A stretch of DNA of 64,000 nucleotides from Siphonodentalium dalli (Eukaryota > Mollusca > Scaphopoda > Gadilida > Siphonodentaliidae), in contig CP136069.1 in assembly GCA_032622095.1 (NCBI GenBank), positions 160,197,043 to 160,261,042 on the forward strand. The letters are read 5' to 3'. The notes under the pieces were generated by a model that was not told the DNA's origin, did not search any database, and saw only the letters and a list, made by a program, of their open reading frames with translations. Position 1 is the stretch's first letter; each line of letters starts with the position of its first letter. A program made the translations under genes and the position numbers. Positions 11,601 to 26,600 of the stretch are shown piece after piece.

Positions 11601-14600
11601 ATTTCATATTGAAAGGATGTTTTTGGTAAATTTTTGTTTGCCATGAGAATTATAATTCAACGTGCAAATTTTTAAAAGCTCATCTTCTGTTACTCACAAC
11701 TCAAGAGTACAACCATTTACATGTTGTGTTTTAGAATAAAGTAGATCAACATAAATTGTCAAAACAGTCAATAATATTTTAGGTCTACACCTGAAGTCCA
11801 AAGTTTTCACATACCCTTTTTTTCTGCTTGAAGAGTGAGATTCTAGCTGATTTCTTTGATGATCGAGGAGTCTTGGTGACGGGAGCAGAGCTGATGATGC
11901 TGTCGTCGGATGGGAATGAACAACGAGGAGGCTGATGAAGTGGACCATGATCCTTGTATCGTCGAACTTCAAGAGTGAGGATGCTGCCACAGTACCTAGA
12001 AAAGAGGACATCGAATTATAAAAATAAGTTTATCCATGTAACAAAAAATCTACAGCATATCAAATTTGAAAATAAATTATCGTATGAATAATCTTTAAAT
12101 GATTAAAGGTAGAATCTTGCTGCGCAAAATTTACCAAGAAAGTATAATTGAATTCAATTCTAAATTTGATAATGCAATATATTTTAGCCATTTATGAAGA
12201 TTTGATACATGAATTTAGGTAAATCAAAATCATTTATAGGGTATGTATATGTACCATGTTGATGTTTAGGTATTTTTTTCAGTGAAAAAAAAACATTAAT
12301 GGTATATGTACAGAGCAGTGTTAACAGCTAGCCTACGGCTAATAACTTACTTGATGAGTTTGGCGACACTGACGGCAGTGGATCTGGAAATATTCTGGCC
12401 GTTGACAGAGAGCAGACCATCGTCGGGGTGGAGACCAGACTCTTCAGCAGGTGAACCTGTAAAAAGCAAAATGGTTATTAAAGATAGGAAGATATATTTG
12501 GCATTATTCAAAAGTTAAGGATATGAAGACATTCAGCATTATTCAAAAGGTTCAAGATAAGAGAACATTTGACATTATTCAAAAGTTAAGAAATTATTTT
12601 TACTAATATTAATTTTGTTGGATGTTATAATATTATAAACAGATTTATGGATTCCCATTCATTCATTCATTTACACTGACATTCAGATAAACATTCGACA
12701 AAGGTTAAGATTACTAGATTAAGAAGCAGTAAAAACTATTTTCATGTAAGGATATTTTTTTAGATAATTTCATTTAAATTGAAGCTTGATTGGCGCAATT
12801 AAACACAGATGTAGTATATATTTCATATCCTTACCTTTTTCGATGGTGTTGACTTTGACGGGACAAGCACTAGTGAGAGAGAAGCCGAAACCATTTCTAC
12901 CACGTCGGATGGTGATCTGCAAATGGAGAAAAGAGATCAAAATACATTCAACAGTTAGAAAATCATCAGTTTTATAAAATAATATATTCTCAAATAGTAT
13001 AAATTCATTTAATTAATCAAACAATTTGTTCTTTCTAGACTTAAAGGGATACTGTACGCCAAATGTTGTTGTTGGTTTCTATAGTCCCGAGTCGGAGAAT
13101 AAGGTAACAATTTTTTCATTATTTGAAAGTCTGTTGAGTACGAAGTAGTGTTACGGATGACAAATTTACCGGAATGCAAAAATACAAATTGTTGTTGTCG
13201 AGTAATTTTTGTACAGTTTTCAACCAAATGAATCAAATTAAAGTTATATTATGGGCATACTAGTCCCATATAATCATTTAAGTTATTGTATCGTCGCTAG
13301 TCAGTGAGTGGCTTGAGTGTTCTCCCCGTATCATCATAATATTTTAAGCGATCGTGTGTGCGATCGGTTTAACAATCCAGTATCCCTCAATTACTTTGTT
13401 TGATTACGGAAATTCGTAATTTAATTGACGCCATTTTATGACTCCAGTCATAAATTCAATTTATATCAAATTATTAACTTTTAAATTATTAAATTTTATG
13501 ATAGCTTATTAACCTGAGCGTTTACAGAATATATCTTCGACTCAAATTACTTATATTTCTATATATTATCGATATTAGATCGTTGTTATCACCGGAAATT
13601 TAATGAAAATGGCGTACAGTACCCCTTTAAGAGTGAATTAAAATGAAAAACTGCCATATAAAGTTATATTGGATTAATTTCAATCATGTTTTAGTATAAA
13701 CTTAAATGTAGGACAACAAGTGTACATTGTTAAGTTTATGTCAACTTCAATAGCACAAGTTAAAATCAGATATTATAGATTTTCATTTTTGTATTCGCCT
13801 ATAGCAAGTTATCTTAAACTTACAGTGAGGGAGTCCATGGAATCGTTCTTGATTGGTGTTGGTGTGACGATGGCTGATGATATGACGCTCTTGCGGTACT
13901 GCTTGGTCGGAGTGCGACGTGATGATTTGCCGGGTGTTCTGCAGGAGTAAGGAGTGGGTGGTACTCGATGAGCTGGTGTGGACATCATGGAGTGGCTCGG
14001 AGTCGTCATGGAGTGAGACGGTGTCTGCGGCATGCTGAGGCACTGTGATGACTGGAGGTCGGTGTTGTCGATGCTGTCGTTGAACTTGGACTTAGACGAT
14101 ATCTGCAGATGCTTCTTGCGACCCATGTCCTCGGAGAGAAGGTAGTACCAGCCGTTGACCTCTTTCTTAGGGTTCATCAGGTGTTTGACGCCGAACGACA
14201 TGCAGCCAAGGAACTCAGTCAGGCTAAAATATAAAGAACAAATTATTATAAACATAATCTTTTTTTTATTAGTGAATGGTTAAAACATATATTGAAATAA
14301 TCTATTATTCATTTAGAGGGTTTGTGCAGAAATTTAGAAAAAGCTTCCCATTCGTTTATTATTTATTAAGTTAATGTATTGGTGTGAACAATATTTATTC
14401 CCAATACAAAAAAAATTAATATGTTAACAAAATGCAAGATTGGAATGGGATGAGACAACAAGCCTATTGAAGCTTTTTTTATAAGTTCTCTCCCTGTTAA
14501 TGTCATATAGCGATAAACAAGCAACTTACAAACAAATTATGATCTACTTGAGGTGGCCAACATCATGTTAACTTGGATATTGGGGAGGGATTGAGGAATC

Positions 14601-17600
14601 AAACTTTTTTAATTTCTTACCAGCTTTTCTGCTCTCTGTGCCAAAGAGAAATCAGCATTCTCTTATTCTTGTCTTCAGGGAGAAGTTCACTGAAGAAAAA
14701 ATATTCATGTATAAGTTCTTTGTATGAGAAATGGTGCTATGTGCCAACTAAAGAAAAGAACGGGTGATCAATGAAGGATTGTTTTGAATTTTTAATGGAA
14801 TGGATGTAGCTTTTGTTAATCAGATTGACAAACTTTAAACTTTGATTGGCAGTTTTTAACATGAAGTTAATAGTTTGAAGAAAAATATGTGACCTCCAAT
14901 TGGGAATTCAATCAAGTTTGGGTGGGCTCAATAATGAGAAATGATAATTGTCATAGTTGAATTTGTTAATTAGTCACTAGTAAGTCACAAGAAATTAAAA
15001 ATAATTGGATTTATAATGTGATGATAGGTCTACTCAATAATAATCACATCAATACCTGATAAATCTTTACTCTTGATGGATATACAATTAAATCATGGTA
15101 ACTTAATCCAAAACTGAGATAAAATTGTGATTTAGAAATAATCTAGTTAAATTAATGGGATTAAGGGAAAGGGTAAATCACTATTGAAGCAGACAAGCCA
15201 GAAAAGGTGTTATATCCATCACCACATGAGGCTCTACACAGTAATTAGTCATGGTAATCTCAATAATCTTTAATTAATTGCCATATCTGGAAACCATAGA
15301 TCACTGGGGTCTTGTTAATCTCTTAATTCAGGTGAAATTAACAAGATTTTAGTTTTGTAGGTGAAATATTGGTGTAGAGATTAATAATGAAATAAAGTAA
15401 GAATTTATTTTTTTAAAGAATTCTTTGGAAAATTAAGCTTGTCACCATTATTGAGAAGTGATCTATTAAGCCTTACATATTACACAAGTGTTACATAATG
15501 GAGCATATCCAAAACTATGTATGATTAAAATTAATAAAGTAAAAAGCCAAATAATCTTAATTACTGGTGTGAATTGGAGGTAATAAAATCCAAAATGCCC
15601 AAGATGATATCATCTTGAATTACATCATGACTGCTAAATTCTTAAAACTTGACCAGTAAAAGGCCCAGTATTACCCTGGTATTGAATTATTACCCTGGTA
15701 TTGAATTATTACCCTGGTATTGAATTATTACCCTGGTATTGAATTACATAAAGATTATGATCACTCAAAGGCAGTTTTAAGTTTCACAATTATTGCCTGA
15801 ATTTTCTGACCAAATATTATATATCCAATAAAGCCATATAATGTGCAATAAGAGTTATTTATTGTTAGAGTTTATTACATGCTGGGCAGCTTGTAGTATT
15901 GAAGTGCCAATGACACATTTAAGCCAGGGCACAGGCCAGCCACATGCCACATTATGGCATAGATGTGTGAAATTGCACAAATCAAAGGCAATTTGGATGA
16001 TTTGAGTCATAAAAATTAGCACATCTCGGCTTTGATGTGGAGTTTTCATGACATTTTTACCAAAACAATAAGAAGAATAATGTCTTGAAGTTGGCTTAAA
16101 CAATATTATAATTTGATTTAGTTTATTCTGAAATATTTGTATTATAAAATTATTTGCTTTATAAAATTTGTGTATTATTAGCCACCAGCAACATTTTAGA
16201 TTGTTTGGGCTTTCTGCTTCATGGAAGCGTATAATGATAGCATTGAAAGAGTCATTGATAAGAGCGTTCCTAATTATTATCAGATCTAACAAACATTAGG
16301 ATATTATCATGCTCATTGACCAGTTTAGGTCACAGAAAATTAGGTAAATATTGGGCTGCCATATGTTTGTAGCCAAGAAATGTGTTCAGGTTGTATAGCA
16401 ATAGATTTCGGTGGTAATATAGAAAGGGATTGAATTTATGTTAATTGTACTCACAAGGAGAACTTGTCGTCAAAGTAGGGGTTGTTGGAATTCTCGATGA
16501 TGTCTGTCTTGTACTTTGTGCGTTCACCATCATCGGGAACCAGGCATATCTGTAAAAAGCAACCAAGTTAATCATATAATTCATGAACATTTTTATGAAT
16601 ATGCAATCCACTGTAATAGTTAGTTATCTTATAAATGAACTGTGGCTGCTTCATGGGTTTAGCAATTATAATGGAAATTGGCTTTCAAAAAAAAGAATTC
16701 CCCACGATTTGTTTTTTCAAGATTTAGCTCTTCTAATATATTAAATCCTTTCTCTCCCATCTCCCAGTAATAATTTACTTTGATAGAAACAGGAAACCTC
16801 AAAATAAACTTTGTCATGAATATTATGCTAACATCAGACACTTTTTTAGTTTTAGTGCTTTTGGAAACAAATATATAGCAATGTGGGTTGATGGAACATT
16901 AGTTATGGAAAATTTAATATTTAATTTTGTTATGTACCTTGGCAAAGGAGTCGCATCTGTCTGTCCATTTGGATGTGAGGTGTCGTGCATGAACGATGTT
17001 GACTGTCATGATGCCATAGTTGACGTAGATACTCAGCTTCAACTGACCTGAAAAATAAATCATAAATGTCAATAAAATCATGGAATGTGTATTGTCTTGA
17101 GTCAAGTTAATAAATAAAAGCCTGTCTTAAATAAAATTATACATAACTAATGAAATTAATGTAGAAGCTGATACATATGTCACATCAATGTGTTGTGACA
17201 TATCTTTGATAATGTAATCTTTCATACAAAATTATTATTGGAATATTGTGGGGGAGGGGAATAGAGATGTTATCATATTTGGAACATTAGCATATTTGAA
17301 ATATGTAAATGATAATTTCTATTAAATCTGACTTGACGTTTCAACATAGCACAGAAGCATGATTCCATACAAAAAAATTAAAATTTAAAAATTAAATTTT
17401 TTTTTGTAAAGGAACCTCAGTTGTCTAATCAAGAAATATTATCATCATGTTTAGACACCAACTGCATAAGGCTACATGCAACTGGTATATAATACAGTAC
17501 CTGTAGTGGACATCTTTTTGCCCAATATCACTCGAGTAATAAACAAAATATTTCACAAGTTTAATATTTTTTTCAGGAAAGCATATAAGGTTACCTCGCT

Positions 17601-20600
17601 TGTGGCTCTTGTCACTAAATAACCGAAAGGAATCCAGCTTCATATTTATAGAGAATGTCAGAAACACAACATCTAACGACACAGAGACTGAGAAGAGTTC
17701 AGCAAAATATAACCATACAATACTAATGAAGGAAGACACAGGTATACACACAATTAATGTTGGCTGATGAATGGCTTCAAGGGCCCCTCAAAAAACCCTT
17801 ATACCAAACTCAGGCATCAGATACTCTAATTTCATTGGCTGTTGCACAATTGTGTTTGTACAAGACTAAAGCTTGGGGTAGAAGTTGTGACATGGTAGTA
17901 GTATTTTGGTGCAAGGTGTGAAAAGGAATAATGGGTTAAGCTACCTGGGTGCCTAATGTGTTGTTACAGTCATGTAGGGTCACACCTCAGGTGGTATAGT
18001 TGTGCTAACATGTGGTAGCCCTGAAACCTCAGTGGCTGGACCCGGATTAAGGGACTTAATCCCATTTTGACATCACCTATCTGTGGTAATCCGAGTTCGA
18101 CCAATCAGAATGAGTTAATTTGGTGACAGGGCATCTTGGAAGACCTGCAGTAAGGGTTTAGTGTTTTGATGAAAATTATAGAAGATTTATGCAACTGATT
18201 TTTGGGTTCCAGAATGTCTGGGTTCAGGATTAGTCGTCCCTCATAGTGGCTTTGTTAATGAAGGGATAATCTTGGGGAAAACCTTTCAGAATATTATTCA
18301 CTAAACTGGAAACCATATTCATATATGCAGATTAGAGTGTGAATATTATTTTTATTTAATTAATTATCCAGCATATACAGTTAAGCCTAGTCTGAATCTC
18401 GATCAAATATTGAAAGTTATTAAAAAGTCTTAATTGTGTAATATCTTATACTCTGTGAGACTGGTAAATTGGTTGTCTGGCTATAATTATGTCTGATAAT
18501 TTTACCAATTCAAAGACTAACATTTCGGGTTTGTTTCAATATTTAAAAACTTTAAATATATTTCAAAATCTCCTTAAAACTTCTAACCTTGCCCTCTGGT
18601 ATTATTCACCAGTGGAAATTGAACCACATATCCTCTCCCCAATAAAATGCCTATCTTTAGTAAAACAGATAAGCTTGAATAAGATAAAAATTAGCAATGT
18701 TTTATTTTGTCTTAAAAGTATGTCTCTTTTTAAAACAAAAACCCAAAATAGCCATAATATGTGACATAATAAAATAAACTATGGCCCTTTTACATCACAC
18801 CATGCTCATAATCATGCCCTACTGAAATCTATATTAAATAGTGTTGCAAATTTTATCAGAATAAAGTAATGTAGCATTTTTGGTGAACATATTCTTAAAA
18901 TAAGTTTTATGTCATGAAATCATTATATATAACTGGAGGTGAATGTTGCCTCATTTTTGTGAGAGAAATAAATATTGTTTGCATTTATAAATTTTTATTT
19001 CTTCATGATGGAAAAGAGCAAGTTTGCAAAGGATGAACCTTGAAACAACACAGGTCAAATCAGTTATGAAAACAACATTGAGAGTGTGATTACTGACAGT
19101 ACTCAAGGCATAGGGTCCAAGACCAACCCAAGCTAGAACATGGGACAGATCCCCATGGGCTTGGTGAAAAGGTGCTGGCTTGTGACATTGATTATTAGGA
19201 CTACTCCGGCTCCGTCTGACTCGGATGAACCTAATGATTATTATGGCTCATGCCTCGGCTTGGAGAAGATGTGACATGCTGGTTCTCCTAACTATAGGGA
19301 TCCCACCACTGGCTTGGGGTATTTGGAATGATAGGGTGGCTTGTGACAGTGATGAGGAGTATAGTACTCAGTATAATGTCTAGACAGATGCTGATGTGGT
19401 AGTGTATGGCAATGTTAGCATATATCTGATAGGGAGGCAAAGTTGCTTAACCCTTTACCCAACAAACCGGCCAAAACCGGCCAAATAAAGCTTCAACAGC
19501 CTAAAATATCTTCGGTCTGTCTCAATAGAACCATACAAATATGGATATCATTGGAACCGGCTCCTTGACCACATTGTGATAGTTACAGTTATGCCCTGTG
19601 CCAATGCATTCTCTTATATATGCGAGTCGACCATAGGTCGCCTCGCATATATAAGAGAATGCATTGGCCTAAAAAAAAAATCTTTTTTTAACACTTTTTA
19701 CCATTTTTTCTTACATTCTTTAACAATTTTATAATTTTTAATGTGTTAAGCCAATGCATTCTCTTATATATGCGAGGCGACCTATGGTCGACTCGCATAT
19801 ATAAGAGAATCCATTGGCACAGGGCCGTTCTGTTGGGTAAAGGGTTAAGCTTTTTTAAATATGCCTTGTCTGATATGGCAACATAAAACGGCCATCTGTA
19901 CAATTTCTATACCAAATATAATTAGATTGGACCTGTGAGAGCTCATTAATAGGAGGTTTTGATGACCAGTTATTGACTTTTCAAAAGATGAAGTTTTGGT
20001 TTTAATTTTTTTTAAACTTTTGTTTCTTATAAAGAGTATCAATGCTTCCATCGCTTAAAAGCGGTAGATAATAAAGAGCGTTTTCAATCATGAGCATTTG
20101 TACCCGCTTTAAACTCATCACATATGAATGATTTAGAGGATTTCCGTAATGCCTGTGTGATATAAATTATAGCGATTGCACATATTTTTAGTTTTCTTAA
20201 CATTAACATAATGTTGACTAATTTAATGTCCTGTTGAACCATGGTCCTTTAATTGTATAATTGAGTAGCAGCACAACCCATTAACTTCAGATGAAGAATT
20301 AAAGAATGATGATCCATCTATATTATTCTGTTTATTACTGTCAAAACTTGTGTTAAATGTTCATATATGTTATTATGATTGGAATAAAATATGAATTACA
20401 CTAACTTTAGATGAAGTATGCAGATCATATTAATAAATGTTGAATTTAAAGTGGATTTGAACATGACATAATTTTAATATGCTTCAGCAATATTTGAGAT
20501 AAATATCCAATATGTTTTATTTAAATTTTGTACATGCACCTTGATACTTCAATTCTCCTCATTTCCTCTCTTACTTTTATTCTTTCAACTTGGTGATTTC

Positions 20601-23600
20601 TTTTCTTTTAAATTCATTCTCATTTTCAGTTGTTACCAGGAGAGGTGAAATTTTTATTTAGGTCTGAAAACACCTTTATCATATTTTTTATCCTATAACA
20701 GCAGGCAATAGATTGACTTTCTTGGTAATTCAACTGTTCCGCCTAAACATTTAGTATGGTTAGCAAGCTTTTGTCCAAAATTATATCCTTTTGATAAAGA
20801 AACACATGAAAGTAAAGAGAATTTCACAGGTGAGAAATACTGTGACTTTTTTACATTGAAACCTGTAGCAAACAACCCTATCGGACACATGCCATTTGTT
20901 ATTTGGTGTATCAATGTATGGTGAATACCGTTTGATTGTGAAGGCATGAGTTCACAGTTGGAAGGCGACAATAATGGGGCGAGAAATTATGTCCCTGGCA
21001 GACAACAGGTGGTATATACATGAGATGTGCTTGCTTGGATCTTCATGTGATGGGACCCACTACATCAAAGTCGTTCTAGGGACAGCTAAGGGATGTCAAG
21101 GTGTTAAATTCAGCCCCGAAATTCAATGATAATTTTGAGTCTTCTGTGTATCCCAGATAATGCAAGGGGGAAGAGATAGTCAGGGATGCTGTTAGAAGTC
21201 TGTTCAGGGGTGCCAGCTTTCATTAACAAGGGCACCCAAATCTTTTAAAATTAGACAAAATCCCTTCTGGTCATATTGTGAGTTGAATCTTGCCAAAAGC
21301 AGGAAATATAAATTCTTTGCCTAAAACCCAGATAATTTTACACTAGATATCTGTTGAAATTTAAATCAACAGAGCATTATTAATATTATTCAGCCTGAAG
21401 TTTCAAACTTGGGCTCATATATGTACTGTGTATAGTTCATGTTTGATTTGATCCTAAAACTGCATCAGATTTCTGAGGGACCATCTTAAATAATAATTTC
21501 AACAAAAATCCCAAAATATAGACAAAATATAAAAAAAAAAATACATTAAAAAAAATTAAATAAACTTTACATCAGAAATTAACAAAATACATATATGATT
21601 CTTGAAAATGTCATATTAATTCAATTTACTCAAACTTAACCAGCTAATTTACTTAGAATACTCAATACAGGAGCTGAAAATCAGCCATTTTGATCCCTTA
21701 CTTCAGACATGGCTAGACAGCCATGCTGAGTCCCCTGATCAGTCTGATAGTAGATTAATGTTCATCAGCTAACCTCCACATACCTAATTTACTCCCCATA
21801 ATTCAATCGTGGACCCTAATTTATGTCATAAAACTCACTTGGCAGACTCTGTCTCCTGTTCATTTAGAATTGGATTCAGTAAAAATAAATTAACAAGGGT
21901 GACTAATTAGTGAAGGAAACAATAGTTAAGACTAAATTTATTTCACCTTCCCAATGAGTCTACCCAGCCATTTTAGTGATATAAGTTAATGAATAGAAAT
22001 ATTAAATTTAATATCCAGAATGTAGATTGTAATATTACTCATGCGGCAAGGCATTTTAAGACAATTAGTTAAATTTATAAATATCAGCAAGAATTAAAAT
22101 TAAGAATAAGCCACAGAGGAAGCATTATCAAGGCTTATCTCAAATTTCAGACACAATTTAAACTACGATTGATAATGGTGTTCTTTTAAAAACTTTTTGA
22201 AATATACATAATATAATCAGGCTATCTTGTATTCATGTTCTATCCAATAATGAGCCATCTCATGTTGAATGTCTGGCATTAATTTTCTGAAACAACCATT
22301 ACAAAAAACAGATTTATTTTAAATCTTTTAATTTTGAAATTGGATTTACAAAAAAAAATCCAGTTTAATTCCAAATTCATGAATAGAGAACTGTGTAAGA
22401 TGATTTCTTTCTGTTCGTTCATATCTCTGACAATCTCGTTTCGACTATGAAAAGATAATTTGGCCTGATGTTCAGTTGTCTGCAGTAGCAGCTAACCCTG
22501 GGGGCGACAGATGTTTGTAGAATTTTTGACACCCTTTATCAAGCTTTTTGATCCAAAACAAACTCCACATTAAAACAGGGAATAATTTGTACAGGGGAAC
22601 AAATTATGCTGATTTTTGAACAGTGTCGATACATGAGAATCAATTGTTGGTTTTATGAAGAAAGACATAGGCAGCACTTCACATGTCCTGATGAGATTTA
22701 CCGAGTGGGGGTGAACAATGAGACAATGGTCCCCGAAACCTCTTAGCAATGTAAATCCATATACTGTCGAACAAACTCATAGAGAGTGAAACACTAGGCT
22801 GTAAGGTATTGTCTCTTCTTGACACAGTTAAAGAATCATACTCAGTTATATCATAAACCTGCTTCACATTGGTGACACTAGTGGACAATATCACAATTAT
22901 TACTTATAAGTTTGTGTACAGTAATGCCCTAAATAATCGACTCCTTAACCACAGCAGAATTATTGGTAACTTTTCAGGATTTAGTCAGAAATATGGCTTG
23001 TTGCATTCATCGGAAAGCTCTCACTGAAAGCTTTCCGATGAATGGCAACAAGCCATATTTCCGACTAAATCCTGAAAAATTACCCATAATTCTGATGTGG
23101 TTAAGGAGTCGATTATTTAGGGCATTAATGTACTTGGTTTATTGTAATATTTTGGGTGATTGTGATTTTTCAGGTTTATTGTGACATTCTGTTGGTGTTA
23201 TTTAGCCTTTAAGTGGCATATATTAGGGGGTAACATTTATTCTATGAGGAGAGGACTTTTAAAAAGCCATTTAGAGGAAAGAATTTTTATAAAAGTCATA
23301 GGCTTATGGATTGTTATCCCATCTTCATTTGAAATATTTGTTTTTTTTTCTATGTATAAGTTGTCAATGTGATACCTCTTTCTCAATCTCTCTCTATCTA
23401 TATGTGTATTGTGTTTGTGTTAAATATATGTTTTATTTCCTGAAATAAATATTGGTTACACCATATATTAGGGCCTCCCATATTTAGCTATTGCTCTAAG
23501 TTGCATCATGTTAACAATACATTTTCTGATGATGCTATGCATTGTCATTTTGCATGTATTTTGTGGAAGAAAGCCAATAATTATTTAAAATTTTATTTAA

Positions 23601-26600
23601 AACAGGTTTCTGTTGTAACTGGAGTTCTTGATCACCCCTTTAAACACATCTATAGTGCATCATATAAATGGTTTTCAATTAGAGCAAAATCAATCATCTG
23701 CATATGGTAAATGGAATAAAGAATGAACAAGCACCCATTCAACTATAAAGACAACTATCGACCTCTCATAGTAAAACATTATTTAAATGCGTAAAAATAG
23801 AATTAAGATAGTCAGACAAGAACGAGACCCCAGGTATTTTCAACCCTCCAATAAATAATTTAGTATTGTAGCATTAAGCGACAGTTGATGTACTCAAAAT
23901 GCCACATATGCCACCTGATATTTAAAAATATTTTGCTGCCGGTAAAAAAAGTTCTTAAAATATGTCTAATTGAAACATGAATAATTGAGAAGTTTTTAAC
24001 TGAAACCATTCCATGTGTTAGTGAGCCTAGATAGACCTATTTAATGTTTTGTATGCATGAACTTTTTTCAATTTCATGAATAAAAAAATTTCTTATATAA
24101 CCAGATGTAACCAACAATTATGAAATTGACAACTATTAAAATTCAATGCACAGCATTTAACAATGAGACACCAAGTTAATAAAAGAGGCGTCACCACAGG
24201 TTGCTCAATTAAAAAAGCATGATTTGTGCTGGATCAATTTGTATGAATATCTCAAATCTTGCTAACTGTGGATGTTCCACCATTGAAATTGTTTCTCAGT
24301 GTTATATTTTTAATTGCTTCTAAAGTGAAAAATCGAACATTTGAAAATAAGTATCATATTTTAGGAAACATTTAACAATTTCAAAAGAAAACTTCCTAGA
24401 ATTGGCAAATTTGCAAAGCGTTCTGTTTGATAGGAAAATGAAAACTGTCAACAGTTACTATGCCTAATGTTATGATACATTATATTATGTTATGCTATGT
24501 TATATATTTGGAGAAGTGCAATTTTAGGTCTGTGCCACCCACCCCACCCCTATGATGGAATGTACTTCTCAGAATGTTCTCAAGATAATTTGAATGTCAA
24601 TTTAAGTGATATAGTAAAGCGAGTAGTTTGGTACGAAGAGCCCGGGATGGTCAAAAAGATCTAATGATCTTCTTCACCCTAAATTTGGGAAGCAACTGGG
24701 CCTAAAATTGGGGCTACACTGTGCACTCCCCCAGTCAAAATATAACTAAGATGACCCTGTCTCTCTCAATGTTCTCAAGATAATCTGAAAGTCAATTTAG
24801 ATTAATAGTCTGAGGCAACTGGTCCTGCACTGTGCCCTCCCCCAGTCAAGATATGACTAAGATGACCCTGTCTCTCTCAACGTTCTCAAGATAATTTGAA
24901 AGTCAATTTAAATTAATAGTCCAACGTAACTGGGCCTAAATACAGGGGCTGCACTGTGCTCTCCCCCAATTCAAGATGTGCCTAAGATGACCCTGTCTCT
25001 CTCAATGTTCTCAAGATAATTTGAAAGTCAATATAAATTAATATTCCTAACCTACTGGGATAGACCACAGCTCACTCTATAGATAACAGAGACAGCTCAA
25101 TTTCTGGAATGTATCTGCCAAGAAAACACACCATCTTCTATTTAGCACAACACACTGTTAAATTTAAAGAACATGACAAGTACAACTGCTGCATTTTTGA
25201 CAGATATAATATTTTTGAGAATATTGGAGATGACAAACGGAAATCGTCAGCTCACCTTTCCCATGGAGATGATCTACTCGTACCCACAGGGAGCTGGTGT
25301 AGTCTGGGGAGTGACAATAAGCATCCAGCGGAGACCAAGATCTTAGACCTGCCACTCTATCATCATAATCTATTGATGACCTGCTCATACTGTGTATGAC
25401 GATGCTCTCCATCAAAGGCCGGCGATAATGAGAAGGGACCTGTCATTCAAAAACATCACTGGCATTTCACGTGGGGAGCACTTTTGAAAAATTATAATAT
25501 CAAGTTGAGTTTTTGTACCATTTATACTTTGGGTACCGTAATTATTTAAAAAAAAAAACTTGGTGGTCTTTTCTAGCTAAACTTGTTTAGTCACAATAAA
25601 TGCTCTTCCTTACTGAGGATTCATGGTTTTGCTGGTAGATACTTTAACCCTTCCATGACTGGAGCTTCCTGAAATTTTGCGAAAACCCTGTGCCAATGCA
25701 TTCTCTTAAGGAGTCTCACATATATAAGAAAATACATTGGCCTAACAATGTTTACCTAGTAAGCCAGGTATTCTCATATATATGCGAGGCTCCCTATATG
25801 AGACTCGCATATATATAAGAGAATGCACTGGCACAGGATCTTTAATGCTGCACCATCACAGCTCACGTCAAGAAACGGATAATAACCGAGGCGATATTTA
25901 AAGTTTAATGTTTAACCCACATGGAGCCTCACACAGATGAAAGCATGCACTATGGAGTGTCATCTGCTGCGGGTCTATATGGGGCTCTCTATGGGTCATG
26001 AAGGATCATGTGAAATTGACTCCACATATTTTACATGTATTCTCTACTGAATGATGTTATAAACCAAAGTAAATCATTTATCAAAAACACTGTCTGCTGA
26101 CTCATGGTAAATCTAACAAGTTGCATATTTTATTTAAAACAAATTGAGGTGACTTTATCCTTCAAAGTCTCCCAATCAAAAAAGATCAATCTCCCAAAGA
26201 CTGGCAAACTGGAAATGTTTAGTGTTGTAGAGTACAATGTTGTAGATAGCTACAATTGAATAATGTTTTTGAATAATTTAAATTCAAATGTTCATGTGAA
26301 CAGGAAAAGGTATATAGACATGGGCCAGTAATACTAGATAGGTAATATTTATGTGAACACATTTCTTCATCATTTTACTCTGTAAATTTACCTTCACTTT
26401 CACAGGTTCTTGGATTTCTCTGCCAGAGCTTCCTGATAGATGATGCCATGATGAGTAAGAAATACTAAATGATGGTGGACTATTCATGCAGTTCTACAGA
26501 CTCAGTTACAAGAATGTATTTCACTGGTATATTACATGCAGTAAAATGCAAATGGCATGGTGGGTATATATTACATGCAGTAAAATACATATAACATATC

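Noticed and set aside
13783..14043. 86-codon minus-strand frame overlapping RhoGEF exon 5
   Set aside because: Alternative frame of a real exon; the His/Ser-rich peptide has no family and the correct phase is fixed by neighbouring exons.
18080..18100. AGTTCGACC-type B-box suggesting a tRNA or SINE
   Set aside because: No matching A-box or foldable cloverleaf at the right distance by eye.
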